Shown: positions 1 through 8,746, counted from the stretch's first letter. The stretch: 64,000 bases of DNA from Rhodococcoides corynebacterioides NBRC 14404 (GCF_001894765.1 NZ_BCWV01000002.1:310001-374000); one strand, 5' to 3'. Notes: generated by a model not told the origin, from the sequence alone. Numbers and translations are program-made.

Positions 1-776
1 CGCCCACCGCGTACCGGCAGATCATCAAGGCCGACAAGCTTCGTCGCCTGGCGGGCCTGCGCGTCGCGGTCAGTGCCGGCGAGCACATCCCCACCGGGGT
101 GTGGACGCGCATTCGCGACGAGATCGGCCTCGAGGTGATCGACGGCATCGGGGCCACCGAGCTGCTGCACATCTTCCTGACGACGGCGGCGGCGGATGCA
201 CCCCGACCCGGCTCGACCGGCAGGCCGCTGCCCGGGTACCGCGCCGCAATTCTGGGGGACGACGGTGAGCCCGTGCCGGACGGAACGCCCGGCCGGCTCG
301 CGGTCATCGGTCCCGTCGGGTGCCGGTACCTGGCCGACGAGCGTCAGTTCGAGCGCGTCGAGAACGGGTGGAACATCACCGGTGACACGTTCTACAGGGA
401 CGAGGACGGGTACTACTTCTACTGTGCCCGAACCGATTCGATGATCGTCTCGTCCGGCTACAACATCGGGGCACCCGAGGTGGAGGCCTGCATCGACAGC
501 CACTCCGCGGTGCTCGACGCGGCCGTGGTCGCCGAACCGGACCCGGACCGCGGATCCATCGTCAGTGCGTTCGTCGTGCTCCGCGACGGTGTGCCCGCGA
601 CCGACGAGACGGTGCGGTCCATCCAGGATCACGTGAAAGCCGAACTGGCGCCGTACAAGTACCCGCGCCGCATTCGCTTCGTCGACACCCTGCCGCGGAA
701 CTCCAGCGGCAAACTCCAACACTTCAAGCTCCGGCAGTCCTTCGAGACGCCGGCGGATCAGGAGGCACGGTCATGA
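1..776 (+). CDS. 2-aminobenzoate/benzoate-CoA ligase family protein, C-terminal part
   Basis: The frame is open from the window edge (in phase from base 3) and stops at 774-776. About 257 C-terminal residues are present; the N-terminal half lies outside. Visible ANL-superfamily elements are SAGEHIP, GATELLHIF (resembling the A5 region of benzoate- and 2-aminobenzoate-CoA ligases), WNITGDTFYRDEDGY, ARTDSMI at the domain hinge, and SSGKLQ carrying the C-terminal catalytic lysine. The family makes an aroyl-AMP and then the aroyl-CoA in the cytosol. The stop overlaps the next start as ATGA (773-776), so the CoA ester is probably the substrate of the downstream fused monooxygenase. Substrate (anthranilate, salicylate or benzoate) cannot be fixed from sequence. 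Confidence 0.88.
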   Translation, partial: PTAYRQIIKADKLRRLAGLRVAVSAGEHIPTGVWTRIRDEIGLEVIDGIGATELLHIFLTTAAADAPRPGSTGRPLPGYRAAILGDDGEPVPDGTPGRLAVIGPVGCRYLADERQFERVENGWNITGDTFYRDEDGYYFYCARTDSMIVSSGYNIGAPEVEACIDSHSAVLDAAVVAEPDPDRGSIVSAFVVLRDGVPATDETVRSIQDHVKAELAPYKYPRRIRFVDTLPRNSSGKLQHFKLRQSFETPADQEARS

Positions 777-3169
777 GGATCGCCATCGTGGGTGGAGGAC
801 CCGGCGGGCTCTACTTCGCCGCCCTCGCCAAGCAGCTCGACCCCACTCACCGCATCGACGTCTGGGAGCGCAACGCCCCCGACGACACGTTCGGGTTCGG
901 TGTGGTGTTCTCCGACGAGACGCTCGGCAGCATCGAGGGCGCGGACCCGGTGGTGCACGACGAGATGGAGCGTCTCTTCGCCCGGTGGACCGACATCGAC
1001 GTCGAGGTCGACGGCCGGTCCTACACCATCGGCGGCCAGGGCTTCGCGGCGATGAGCCGCAAGGAGCTGCTGAAGGTGCTCCAGCGCCGGGTCGCCGATC
1101 TCGGTGTGCAGGTGCAGTACTCGACGGAAGCGCCCGATCCGGATACGCTGCGGCGCACCTACGACCTGGTGATCGCCTCGGACGGTCTGAACTCCGCGGT
1201 TCGGACGCGCTACGAGGACGTCTTCCGGCCCACTCTCGATCGCCGGAACAACAAGTACATCTGGTTCGGCACCGACAAGGTGTTCGAGGCGTTCCAGTTC
1301 ATCGTCGCCCACACCGAGTTCGGCACCATGCAGATCCACGGGTACCCGTACTCCGACCAGGGCTCCACGTTCATCGTCGAGATGCACGACGACGTCTGGC
1401 GCCGTGCGGGTCTGGATCGCACCGAGCACGAGCACTTCCCGCCAGGGGTCTCCGACGAGTACGCGGTCGAGCGTATCCGCGAGATCTTCGCCGACACGCT
1501 GGACGGGCACGAGATCCTCACCAACAACTCGAAGTGGCTGAACTTCCACACCGTGCGCAACGAGCGGTGGTTCGACGGCAACGTCGTCCTGCTCGGCGAC
1601 GCTGCTCACACCGCCCACTTCTCCATCGGCTCCGGAACGAAGCTGGCCATGGAGGACGCCCTCGCCCTGGCGGCGTGCGTCCACGAGCACGCGGACATCG
1701 AGACCGCCCTCGCCGCGTACCAGGAGGAGCGCAAGCCGGTCGTCGAGAGCACGCAGCGCGCGGCGCAGGCGTCGCTCGAATGGTTCGAGAACATCGGCCT
1801 GTACGGCGATCAGGCGGACACGGAGTTCGTGTTCAATCTGCTGACGCGCTCGCGGCGCATCACGTTCGACAACCTGCGCGAGCGGGACGAGGAGTTCGCG
1901 GCGCTGGTGCGGTCGCGGTTCGCGGCCGCGAACCGAGTCGAGTCCGCGCCGCCCGCCATGTTCGTCCCCGGCCGGATCGGCGAGCTCGAGCTGGTGAACC
2001 GGATCGTGCTCTCGCCCATGGACATGTACGTCGCGACGGACGGAGTGCCGTCCGACTTCCACATGGTGCACCTGGGCTCGAAGGCGCTCGGCGGCGCGGG
2101 GCTGGTGATGACGGAGATGACCTGCGTCTCGCCGGAGGGGCGGATCACCCCCGGATGCCCCGGGCTCTGGACCGACGAGCAGCGGGATGCGTGGGCGCGG
2201 GTGACGCGGTTCGTTCACGAGAACAGTGCGGCGAAGATCGGTGTGCAGATCGGACATTCGGGCCGCAAGGGCTCGACCAAGCTCATGTGGGACGGCATCG
2301 ATCAGCCGCTCGAGGAGGACAACTGGGAGGTGATCGGCCCGTCCGCCCTGCCGTACGGCGACGGATGCCACGTGCCGCGGGAGGCGACGCGCGACGATCT
2401 GGACGCGGTGGTGCGGGACTTCGTCGCCACGGCCGAGCGGGCCGTCGCGGCCGGCTTCGATCTGATCGAGGTCCATGCGGCGCACGGGTACCTGCTGTCG
2501 TCGTTCCTCTCGCCGATCGCCAACCACCGCACCGACTCCTACGGCGGATCGCTCGAGAATCGTCTCCGGTTCCCGCTCGAGGTGTTCGACGCCGTGCGCG
2601 CCGCCGTTCCGTCGTCGATCCCGGTGACGGTGCGCGTGTCCGCGACGGACTGGGCGCCGGACGGCAACACCGTCACCGACGCCGTGGAGATCGCGCGCGC
2701 GTTCGTCGAGCACGGCGCGGCCGCGATCGACGTCTCCACCGGGCAGGTGACCAAGGACGAGACGCCGGCGTTCGGGCGGTCGTACCAGACGCCGTTCGCG
2801 GATCGGATCCGTCACGAGGTGGCCGCGCAGGCCGGGGTGGCGGTGATCGCCGTGGGGGCGATCTCGTCGTACGACGACGTCAATTCCATCCTCCTGGCGG
2901 GTCGCGCCGACTTCTGCGCCCTGGGCCGCACGCATCTCTACGACCCCAACTGGACCCTGCACGCGGCGGCCGAGCAGGAGTGGACGGGGGCGGGGGCGTC
3001 GTGGCCGCTGCCCTGGAAGGCCGGGCGTCGCCGGCCGCCGACCTCCCGCACCGACAAGGTGCCGCCGCGTCTGTCGCTGCTGCGCGACGGTGGCGAGGAC
3101 ACCACGCACGTGCGGTGGACCCCGAATCGCACGGTGGCCGAGGAGCGAACGGCCGTCCCCGTCGGGTAG
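773..3169 (+). CDS. Bifunctional aryl-CoA 5-monooxygenase / old-yellow-enzyme reductase (2-aminobenzoyl-CoA or salicylyl-CoA type)
   Basis: This 798-residue fusion has two flavin domains. Residues 1 to about 390 are a class A FAD monooxygenase: GGGPGG at 7-12, an SDGLNS motif near 137, and GDAAHTAHF near 275 (the second FAD motif). Residues about 395-745 are an old-yellow-enzyme barrel: RIVLSPMDMYV, HSGRKG near 496, and HAAHGYLLSSFLSP followed by NHRTDSYGGS near 570. This architecture matches 2-aminobenzoyl-CoA monooxygenase/reductase, which hydroxylates C5 and reduces the ring, and the proteins annotated as bifunctional salicylyl-CoA 5-hydroxylase/oxidoreductase. The ATG overlaps the ligase stop by 4 nt. 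The neighbouring ligase and thioesterase support an aryl-CoA substrate; which one is inference. Confidence 0.88.
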   Translation: MRIAIVGGGPGGLYFAALAKQLDPTHRIDVWERNAPDDTFGFGVVFSDETLGSIEGADPVVHDEMERLFARWTDIDVEVDGRSYTIGGQGFAAMSRKELLKVLQRRVADLGVQVQYSTEAPDPDTLRRTYDLVIASDGLNSAVRTRYEDVFRPTLDRRNNKYIWFGTDKVFEAFQFIVAHTEFGTMQIHGYPYSDQGSTFIVEMHDDVWRRAGLDRTEHEHFPPGVSDEYAVERIREIFADTLDGHEILTNNSKWLNFHTVRNERWFDGNVVLLGDAAHTAHFSIGSGTKLAMEDALALAACVHEHADIETALAAYQEERKPVVESTQRAAQASLEWFENIGLYGDQADTEFVFNLLTRSRRITFDNLRERDEEFAALVRSRFAAANRVESAPPAMFVPGRIGELELVNRIVLSPMDMYVATDGVPSDFHMVHLGSKALGGAGLVMTEMTCVSPEGRITPGCPGLWTDEQRDAWARVTRFVHENSAAKIGVQIGHSGRKGSTKLMWDGIDQPLEEDNWEVIGPSALPYGDGCHVPREATRDDLDAVVRDFVATAERAVAAGFDLIEVHAAHGYLLSSFLSPIANHRTDSYGGSLENRLRFPLEVFDAVRAAVPSSIPVTVRVSATDWAPDGNTVTDAVEIARAFVEHGAAAIDVSTGQVTKDETPAFGRSYQTPFADRIRHEVAAQAGVAVIAVGAISSYDDVNSILLAGRADFCALGRTHLYDPNWTLHAAAEQEWTGAGASWPLPWKAGRRRPPTSRTDKVPPRLSLLRDGGEDTTHVRWTPNRTVAEERTAVPVG

Positions 3170-3178
3170 GAACGTCCG

Positions 3179-3577
3179 GTGACCTTCTCCTACCGGTCCC
3201 GCGTCGAGTGGATGGACACCGACGCCGCCGGGATCTACCACAACAGCACCGTCGTTCGATTCGTCGAATCCGCCGAGGCCGCACTCGTTCGCGAGTGGGG
3301 CCTCGGCTCGGTGTATTTCCCTCGGGTACCGCGCGTGCGCTACGAGGTGGACTTCCTCGCTCCGTTGTACTTCGGGCAGGAGGTGACCACCGAGCTCTCC
3401 GTCGCCCGCGTCGGCTCGTCGTCCCTGCGCTTCGAGTTCACGGTGCGGGGCGAGGCGTTCGACGGCCGCGACGCCGTGGTGGCCGCGCGCGGCTCCTACG
3501 TCGTGGTGCACATCGATCGCGCGACCGGACAGGCGCGTGACTGGCCGTCCGAGTGGGTGGATCGCTTCCGGGGCTAG
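3179..3577 (+). CDS. 4-hydroxybenzoyl-CoA thioesterase-type hot-dog protein
   Basis: This 132-residue single hot-dog domain has the usual length for the 4HBT family. The active-site segment W11-M-D-T-D-A-A-G-I-Y-H-N22 includes the D-x-D-x-x-G pattern carrying the catalytic aspartate. The GTG start lies 9 nt after the monooxygenase stop, so the three genes form one operon. The likely role is release of the hydroxylated aroyl-CoA (for example gentisyl-CoA) or proofreading of dead-end CoA esters; the substrate is inferred from context only. Its TAG stop shares the palindrome CTAG with the stop of the convergent AraC gene. Confidence 0.85.
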   Translation: MTFSYRSRVEWMDTDAAGIYHNSTVVRFVESAEAALVREWGLGSVYFPRVPRVRYEVDFLAPLYFGQEVTTELSVARVGSSSLRFEFTVRGEAFDGRDAVVAARGSYVVVHIDRATGQARDWPSEWVDRFRG

Positions 3578-4527
3578 CTCGCCAGGGTGCGCGACGGGCT
3601 CTCGCCGAACTCGGCACGGTAGGCCTGCGAGAACCGGCCGAGGTGGAAGAAGCCCCAGCGGGCCGCGACCTCGGTGACGCTCTCGGCGCCGGGACCGCCG
3701 GCGACGAGGTCGTGGTGGGCCCGGTTCAGCCGGACGCGACGCAGTTCCTCGAGCGGGGTGGTGCCGCGCTCGCGGTGGAACGACGCCTGGAGCGTGCGGG
3801 CGCTCACCCCGGCCTCGGCCGCGAGATCCGCCACACGCCAGGACTTCTCGGGATGCTCCTCGATGAGGGCCAGGGCGTGCCGGACCGCGCGGGAGGTGAC
3901 CACGGTCTCGTCCGGCCGCGGCCCGTGCGCACTGCTGTTGGGCTGGGCGGCCAGCAGCCCGCCGATCACGACCTGTTCGAAGTGCCGCGCGGCGAGGGGT
4001 GAGTGCAACAGGCCGGAGTCGCTGTCCACCTCGTCGCAGGCGTAGCGCACCAACCGCATCCAACTCGCCACCGTCGGCGCGGCCAGATCCACCAGCGGGT
4101 GGAAGACCACCGGTTCGTCGGTGTCGGCCGCGAACTGCACGGCGTCGCGCGGAATGTGGACCAGCAGTTGCTCGCAGTCGGCGGACCACACCATGTCGAC
4201 GGGCAGGGTGGGCGAGGGGAGGGACGCGAACCGCCGGTCCGACACCACCTCGGTGTCGCCGACACGGACCCGAGCGCGACCGCTGAGCGGGATCTGGACC
4301 AGATAGAACGATCCGAACGTGCCCGGGGTGATGCGCACTTCCTCGCCGTAGCGGAGGTAGTTGATCCCGATGGAGCCGACCGACGCGGCGTTGTGCACGA
4401 GTGACAAGGCGCCGCGTCGGTCGGTGACGGTGAGACCGTGCGGACAGAACGTTTCGCCGACCGAGGTGCGGGCCTCGTCCAGGTCGGACGTGGTCAGCAC
4501 CGGGTGGCGACGCAACAGCGTGGACAT
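3574..4527 (-). CDS. AraC-family transcriptional regulator
   Basis: The product is 317 residues. An N-terminal AraC-binding-like domain (about 20-180) precedes a C-terminal double helix-turn-helix (about 205-317) with WRVADLAAEAGVSARTLQ and VTEVAARWGFFHLGRFSQAY, the latter typical of the second AraC recognition helix region. The ATG at 4527 has a GGGAGG ribosome site just upstream. The gene sits between the aryl-CoA operon (convergent) and the five-gene operon (same strand, 96 nt upstream). A role as aromatic-acid-responsive activator of one or both operons is plausible but inferred. Its own leader contains a -10 (TATGAT) and a CTCGAG repeat. Confidence 0.9.
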   Translation of the reverse strand: MSTLLRRHPVLTTSDLDEARTSVGETFCPHGLTVTDRRGALSLVHNAASVGSIGINYLRYGEEVRITPGTFGSFYLVQIPLSGRARVRVGDTEVVSDRRFASLPSPTLPVDMVWSADCEQLLVHIPRDAVQFAADTDEPVVFHPLVDLAAPTVASWMRLVRYACDEVDSDSGLLHSPLAARHFEQVVIGGLLAAQPNSSAHGPRPDETVVTSRAVRHALALIEEHPEKSWRVADLAAEAGVSARTLQASFHRERGTTPLEELRRVRLNRAHHDLVAGGPGAESVTEVAARWGFFHLGRFSQAYRAEFGESPSRTLAS

Positions 4528-4535
4528 GGGCCTCC

Positions 4536-4550
4536 CTCGAGTCGCTCGAG
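4536..4550. promoter_or_regulatory. CTCGAG-N3-CTCGAG repeat in the AraC leader
   Basis: Two palindromic CTCGAG hexamers separated by TCG lie 9 nt upstream of the AraC start. The site lies between the candidate -10 and the start codon, where a bound protein could block or tune expression. Autoregulation is inferred. Confidence 0.3.
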
Positions 4551-4560
4551 TGTGACCCCC

Positions 4561-4566
4561 ATCATA
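4561..4566 (-). promoter_or_regulatory. Candidate -10 element for the AraC gene
   Basis: On the minus strand the hexamer reads TATGAT, close to the TATAAT consensus, about 34 nt upstream of the AraC ATG. No convincing -35 is seen at 17-18 nt. Confidence 0.35.
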
Positions 4567-4623
4567 CCAACTACGTGTTGCGTCGATGTTTCGATCGTCG
4601 AAAAACTGTCATAAGCCGCACGG

Positions 4624-6324
4624 TCAGTGGCCCCGGAATGCCTCCGCGAGCCACCAGGCGCCGCCGTCGGGCGCGATCTTGGCGTCGATGACCAGAACAC
4701 CCTGCGGGGATCGGAGCCACTCCGCGACCGGCGCGAGGTCCGCCGTCGTCCGCACGGTGACTCCCGTGGCGCCGTAGCCGCGCGCCACCGCGGCGATGTC
4801 GACGTCCGGGAACGTGACCGTCGACAGATCGACGTCGTCGGCGTGGTCCGGGCCCGCGAAGTGGTGCACCTCGGCGCCGTACGCGGCGTCGTCGTACACC
4901 GCGATCACCAGCGGAGTGCCCAGCCGCACCGCCGTCTCGAGCTCGGCGATCCCCATGAGGAACCCGCCGTCACCGGTGCCGATCACGGGCAGTCGATCGG
5001 GGCGGGTGAGCGCCGCGCCGAGTCCGCTGGCCAGGCCCAGGCCGATCGACTGGAAGGCCTGCGTGAAGCAGAACGAGTGGTGATCGGGCACACGCAGGTA
5101 CGTCGACGGGTACCCCATGAAGTTCCCCGAGTCGATCGCCACCAGTCGTTCCGCCGGCAGCAGCCGGTCCAGTTCGGCCGAGAACACCCGCGGATCGATC
5201 GTGTCCGCGGTGGACAGATTCTCGGTGGGGGTGTCGTTCCACCACCGGCGCTCCGCGAGGCGGGCCGACACCTCCGCCGTCCGGTAGCGCTGCGCGGTGT
5301 CACCGACGGCAGCCAGGACGTCGGCGGCCGTCGCCCGGCAGTCCCCGTGGATGCCGAGCGTCACCGGGCGGTGGGCGCCGAGGGCCTCGGCGGTGTCGTC
5401 GATCTGCACCACCCGGGTGTTCTCCCCGATGAGGGAGCCGTGCCGCATCGTCCACATGTTCAGCGCGCACCCCCACCCCACGATCAGGTCGGCGTTCGAG
5501 ATCAATTCGGCCGTCAGCGGTGCGGAGAATCCGCCCGAGATGCCGAGATCGAACTCGTGCCCGCGGAAGAGGCCGTTCGCGACGGCCGACGTGGCCACCA
5601 GCGCGCCGACGCGATCGGCCAGCGCGGCGATCTCGTCGCCCGCGTTCCGCCCACCGCGGCCGGCGACGAAGACCGGTCGCTCCGACTCGTCGATCAGCCG
5701 AACGAGCTCCCGCACGGCCGAGTCCGCCGGCCGCACCGGGGCGGGGGCGACGGGTCGGCGCACCGTCGTCGTCTCGGGGGCCGGCGACGCCTGCACGTCG
5801 AGCGGCAGGCTCACCACGACGGTGCGGCGACCGTGCACCGCGGTCTGCCAGGCCCGGGTGACGTCCGCGACCGCCGTCTCGGCGGAGTGCACGCGCTCGG
5901 GCACCGCGCCCACGGACAGGGCCAGCGCGTCCTGATCGATGCGGAAGTTCGACAGGCGGCTCGATGCCGCCACGTCCGCGGTGAGCACGATCATCGGCGT
6001 TCGACTCTTGGCCGCCTCGCCGATTCCGGTGACGGCGTTGGTCAGTCCGCATCCCTGGTGCAGGGTGAGGACGCCCGGGTGCGCGGAGAAGCGGCTGTAG
6101 CCGTCGGCCATCGACGCCGCGCCGCCCTCGTGTCGGGCCGCGGTGAACGGCACGCCGCGTGCGATCAGGGCGTTGGTGACGGCGAAGTTGCCGCTGCCCA
6201 CCACCCCGAACGCGTGGCCGACACCGAGCTCGGTCAGTACCTGCGCGACGACGTCGGCGACCGTGGCGGTGGGCACCGCGGTGGGCGCAGCGGTGGGCAC
6301 GGCCGTTGCCGTCGCGGTACTCAC
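4624..6324 (-). CDS. Thiamine-diphosphate-dependent decarboxylase/lyase (acetolactate synthase/benzoylformate decarboxylase superfamily)
   Basis: The product is 566 residues from a GTG at 6324 that overlaps the cyclase stop as GTGA. A longer in-frame extension to 6687 lies inside the cyclase gene and is rejected. After a Pro/Thr/Ala-rich N-terminus, the PYR domain carries the activating glutamate in ARHEGGAA (Glu66). The C-terminal PP domain has GDGGFLMGIAELE near 450, but the expected Asn pair of the metal motif is Asp-Asp (VYDDAAYG). ThDP enzymes of this fold decarboxylate or cleave 2-oxo acids. Beside an isatin-hydrolase-like cyclase, isatinate (2-aminophenylglyoxylate) is an attractive 2-oxo-acid substrate, but this is inference. 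An alicyclic dione hydrolase or acetolactate-synthase-like activity is an alternative. Confidence 0.85.
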   Translation of the reverse strand: MSTATATAVPTAAPTAVPTATVADVVAQVLTELGVGHAFGVVGSGNFAVTNALIARGVPFTAARHEGGAASMADGYSRFSAHPGVLTLHQGCGLTNAVTGIGEAAKSRTPMIVLTADVAASSRLSNFRIDQDALALSVGAVPERVHSAETAVADVTRAWQTAVHGRRTVVVSLPLDVQASPAPETTTVRRPVAPAPVRPADSAVRELVRLIDESERPVFVAGRGGRNAGDEIAALADRVGALVATSAVANGLFRGHEFDLGISGGFSAPLTAELISNADLIVGWGCALNMWTMRHGSLIGENTRVVQIDDTAEALGAHRPVTLGIHGDCRATAADVLAAVGDTAQRYRTAEVSARLAERRWWNDTPTENLSTADTIDPRVFSAELDRLLPAERLVAIDSGNFMGYPSTYLRVPDHHSFCFTQAFQSIGLGLASGLGAALTRPDRLPVIGTGDGGFLMGIAELETAVRLGTPLVIAVYDDAAYGAEVHHFAGPDHADDVDLSTVTFPDVDIAAVARGYGATGVTVRTTADLAPVAEWLRSPQGVLVIDAKIAPDGGAWWLAEAFRGH

Positions 6325-7100
6325 GCCGCCCCCGGCACGAACGCGAGCACGCGTGCGGGCGAGCCGGTTCCGCCGACGATCGGCAGCGGGGAGGCCACCA
6401 GGACGGCCCCGGTCGCGGGCAGTCGGTCGAGGTTCTGCAGCTGCGTCAGGCCGTACTTGTCGGCGCCGAGCAGGTGGTAGTGCACCGGGAACATCGGGTC
6501 CATGCCGCCCGCCTGGCCGGCGTCGACCCCGACGGTCTCGACGGCGAATCCGGTGATCGACGACGCCGCCAGCCACTCGGCGCCGGCCACGGAGACCCCG
6601 GGGGTGTGCGGGCCGGAGTCGTCGGCGTTGAGGAACGCGTCGGCGTCGTGGTTGCGGGCACTCCAGCCGGTCCGGAAGACCAACCACGCGCCGTCCGGCA
6701 ACGGACCGTGCTCGGCGACGTGGGCGTCGAGATGCGCGGGCTCGAGCAGGAAGTCGGGATCGCGGGAGACCTCGTCACGGAAGTCGAGCACCACGGCGGG
6801 ACCGACCAGGCGGCCGGGCGGAATGGTGTCGACGGTGTGCCCGTCGCGGCCCGTCGCCCAGTGCGCCGGAGCGTCGACGTGGGTGCCGGTGTGCTCGCCG
6901 GTGTGGATGTTGTTCCACCCCCAGCCGGGGCCGTCGTCGTCGAAGTTGCTGACCGGTTCCAGCGAGAGCGGAATCGTGTTCGCGAATGGCGCCGGCAACT
7001 GCAGGACCGGGGTCGAGGGCGACAGCGGGGCGGTGAGGTCGACGACGTGGACGGCGCCCGAGGCGAGGTCGGAGAGCAGGCTGTCCAGGGTGGTGGTCAT
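6321..7100 (-). CDS. Cyclase-family metal amidohydrolase (PF04199), isatin-hydrolase/kynurenine-formamidase-like
   Basis: The product is 259 residues. The metal-binding signature HTGTHVDAPAH lies at 70-80, with HVVDLTAPLS at the N-terminus and ETVGVDAGQAGG further on. The pattern of LTxPLSPxTPVxxLPxPFAN near the start, GPxWxWNN before the signature, FLN..GPHTPG and VETVGxDAGQAxG is very like isatin hydrolase as I remember it; I could not align it. Those enzymes open isatin to isatinate with Mn. Kynurenine formamidase is the other characterised activity of the family. The ATG at 7100 overlaps the upstream stop (ATGA), and its own stop overlaps the ThDP gene, so translation is likely coupled. 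Confidence 0.85.
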   Translation of the reverse strand: MTTTLDSLLSDLASGAVHVVDLTAPLSPSTPVLQLPAPFANTIPLSLEPVSNFDDDGPGWGWNNIHTGEHTGTHVDAPAHWATGRDGHTVDTIPPGRLVGPAVVLDFRDEVSRDPDFLLEPAHLDAHVAEHGPLPDGAWLVFRTGWSARNHDADAFLNADDSGPHTPGVSVAGAEWLAASSITGFAVETVGVDAGQAGGMDPMFPVHYHLLGADKYGLTQLQNLDRLPATGAVLVASPLPIVGGTGSPARVLAFVPGAA

Positions 7101-8746
7101 GGCCGGAACCTTTCGGTCAGACCGCGCAGCCGGGTGGCCACGCGGGTGGTCGGGGAGGGGGCGATCAGCTGCTGGGCGACGAGATGGCCGGAGCCACCGC
7201 CCAATCCGGGACCCGGGTGGGTGAACGCCCCGATGTGGAACAGCCCGTCGATGCCGGTGCGGTGCCCGGTGCCGGTACCCGGCCGCCACAGCAGCGACTG
7301 GTCGATCTCGGCGGCGCCGCCGTACGGATCGCCGTGCACGGCATTGGCATTGGCGGCGGCGAGGTCCGTGGGCGTCAGCACCGCCGTGCCGGTGACCGAC
7401 TCGCGCAGGCCGGGCGCGTACCGCTCGATGCGGGCGAGGACCCGGTCGACGTAGGCGGCGGTGACGGACTCGGTCCAGGACCCGTCGACCGCGATCGCGC
7501 CGGCCGCGTCGCCGATCGGCGCCCACGGCACCTCCTGCAGCTGGACCCACAGAGTGGACGCACCCGCGGGAGAGCGGGACGGATCGAGAACGTCCTGTTG
7601 TCCGACCACCACGGTGGGGTCGGCCGGCAACAGCCCGGATTCGGCCTGCGCACAGGCGATTCCGGTGCTCCCGGCGCCGTCCCCGACGTGAATCAGCGGG
7701 ACCTCCCGCAGCCGGGTGTCCGTCCACGACACCGGGCGGTCGAGGGCCAGATGGATCTGCATCGCGGCCCGGCCGGGGCGGTGTCGCGCCGCGGCGCGTC
7801 GACCGGCGGGCGGGGCGACGTCGGCGCCCAGCAACTCCTGGTACAGACGCGGCGTGGACGACGACGCGAGCACGGCTCGTCGCGCGGCGATCCGCCGGTC
7901 ACCGACGCGGACCCCGACGGCCCGACCGTCGGCGACGTCGATGTGCGACACCGGTTCGCCGAGGGCCACGGTGACTCCTCGCTCGGCGAGCAGCGTCCCG
8001 AACGCGGCGGTGAATTCCCCGGCGCCGCCGGTGACCACCGGCAGTCCCGCGGCGTGCATGCTGAACGCCATGATCGGCAGCATCAGCCCGCCGGTCGCGT
8101 GATCGGGGGACAGGCCTGCGTGCAGGAGCCACGGCGACCACAGCTGGTCGACTTCCCAGCCGCGGAACCGCTCTCGGACGTAGCCGCGTCCGCTCTGCAG
8201 CGCGACCCGGACGAAGTCCGTGCTGCCGTCCCGCCCGAGTGCCCGCAGCGCGCCGGCGCCGAGTCGGGCGAGATCGAGCGGTCGCAGTTCCGACCCCAGC
8301 GCGCCGAACGCGTGCGGTGCCCACGACTCGAGCTCGGCCAGCATCTCGCCGTACGCGCGCCGATCCTCGTGGTGTTCGAAGGTCTTCGCCGTCACCGTCG
8401 GATCGCGATGGGCCACCACCGTGCCCCGGTCGGAGAGTCCCGCGGTGACCGCGCCGTCGGTGTTGGAGTACGCGAGGCCGTGTCGGTGCAGATCGGGTCC
8501 GAGGTCCGCGTACGCGCCACCGGTCACGAAGAGCGGATGCCAGGAGCTGAACGTGTCGTGGACGTGCCCGGGACGGGTCAGCTCGTCGGAGGCGACGAAG
8601 CCGCCCAACCGATCTCGCTCGTCGACCAGCGCCACGGACCAGCCGGCGCCCGCCAGTTCCGCGGCGGCCACCATGCCGTTGATGCCCGCACCGACGACGA
8701 CGGCGTCCACCGTCTCCGCCGCGGGGCCCGGGTGAGCTGCTGTCAC
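7097..8746 (-). CDS. Phytoene-desaturase-like NAD(P)/FAD-dependent oxidoreductase
   Basis: The product is 549 residues with an N-terminal FAD-binding Rossmann motif (VVGAGINGM, about 18-26) and the CrtI-like follow-up VDERDRLGGFVASDE. The C-terminus keeps GLFHIGAFTHPGPGLGG, the conserved end motif of the CrtI/COG1233 family. The start is GTG at 8746, overlapping the FMO stop as GTGA. There are no carotenoid genes nearby, so a carotenoid role is unlikely. Within this operon it more plausibly oxidises or isomerises a small ring substrate; the exact reaction is unknown. Confidence 0.82.
   Translation of the reverse strand: MTAAHPGPAAETVDAVVVGAGINGMVAAAELAGAGWSVALVDERDRLGGFVASDELTRPGHVHDTFSSWHPLFVTGGAYADLGPDLHRHGLAYSNTDGAVTAGLSDRGTVVAHRDPTVTAKTFEHHEDRRAYGEMLAELESWAPHAFGALGSELRPLDLARLGAGALRALGRDGSTDFVRVALQSGRGYVRERFRGWEVDQLWSPWLLHAGLSPDHATGGLMLPIMAFSMHAAGLPVVTGGAGEFTAAFGTLLAERGVTVALGEPVSHIDVADGRAVGVRVGDRRIAARRAVLASSSTPRLYQELLGADVAPPAGRRAAARHRPGRAAMQIHLALDRPVSWTDTRLREVPLIHVGDGAGSTGIACAQAESGLLPADPTVVVGQQDVLDPSRSPAGASTLWVQLQEVPWAPIGDAAGAIAVDGSWTESVTAAYVDRVLARIERYAPGLRESVTGTAVLTPTDLAAANANAVHGDPYGGAAEIDQSLLWRPGTGTGHRTGIDGLFHIGAFTHPGPGLGGGSGHLVAQQLIAPSPTTRVATRLRGLTERFRP

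Noticed and set aside
985-3540. 851-codon plus-strand frame inside the monooxygenase/OYE gene
   Set aside because: Arg/Ala-rich composition and no motifs; a GC-driven shadow of the real frame.
758-4189. 1143-codon open frame on the minus strand opposite the aryl-CoA operon
   Set aside because: Arg/Gly/His-rich shadow frame with no domain; the plus strand carries clear enzymes across the same bases.
7097-8746. Carotenoid desaturase role for the CrtI-like protein
   Set aside because: No phytoene synthase, lycopene cyclase or prenyl transferase gene nearby; the operon context is small-molecule oxidation.
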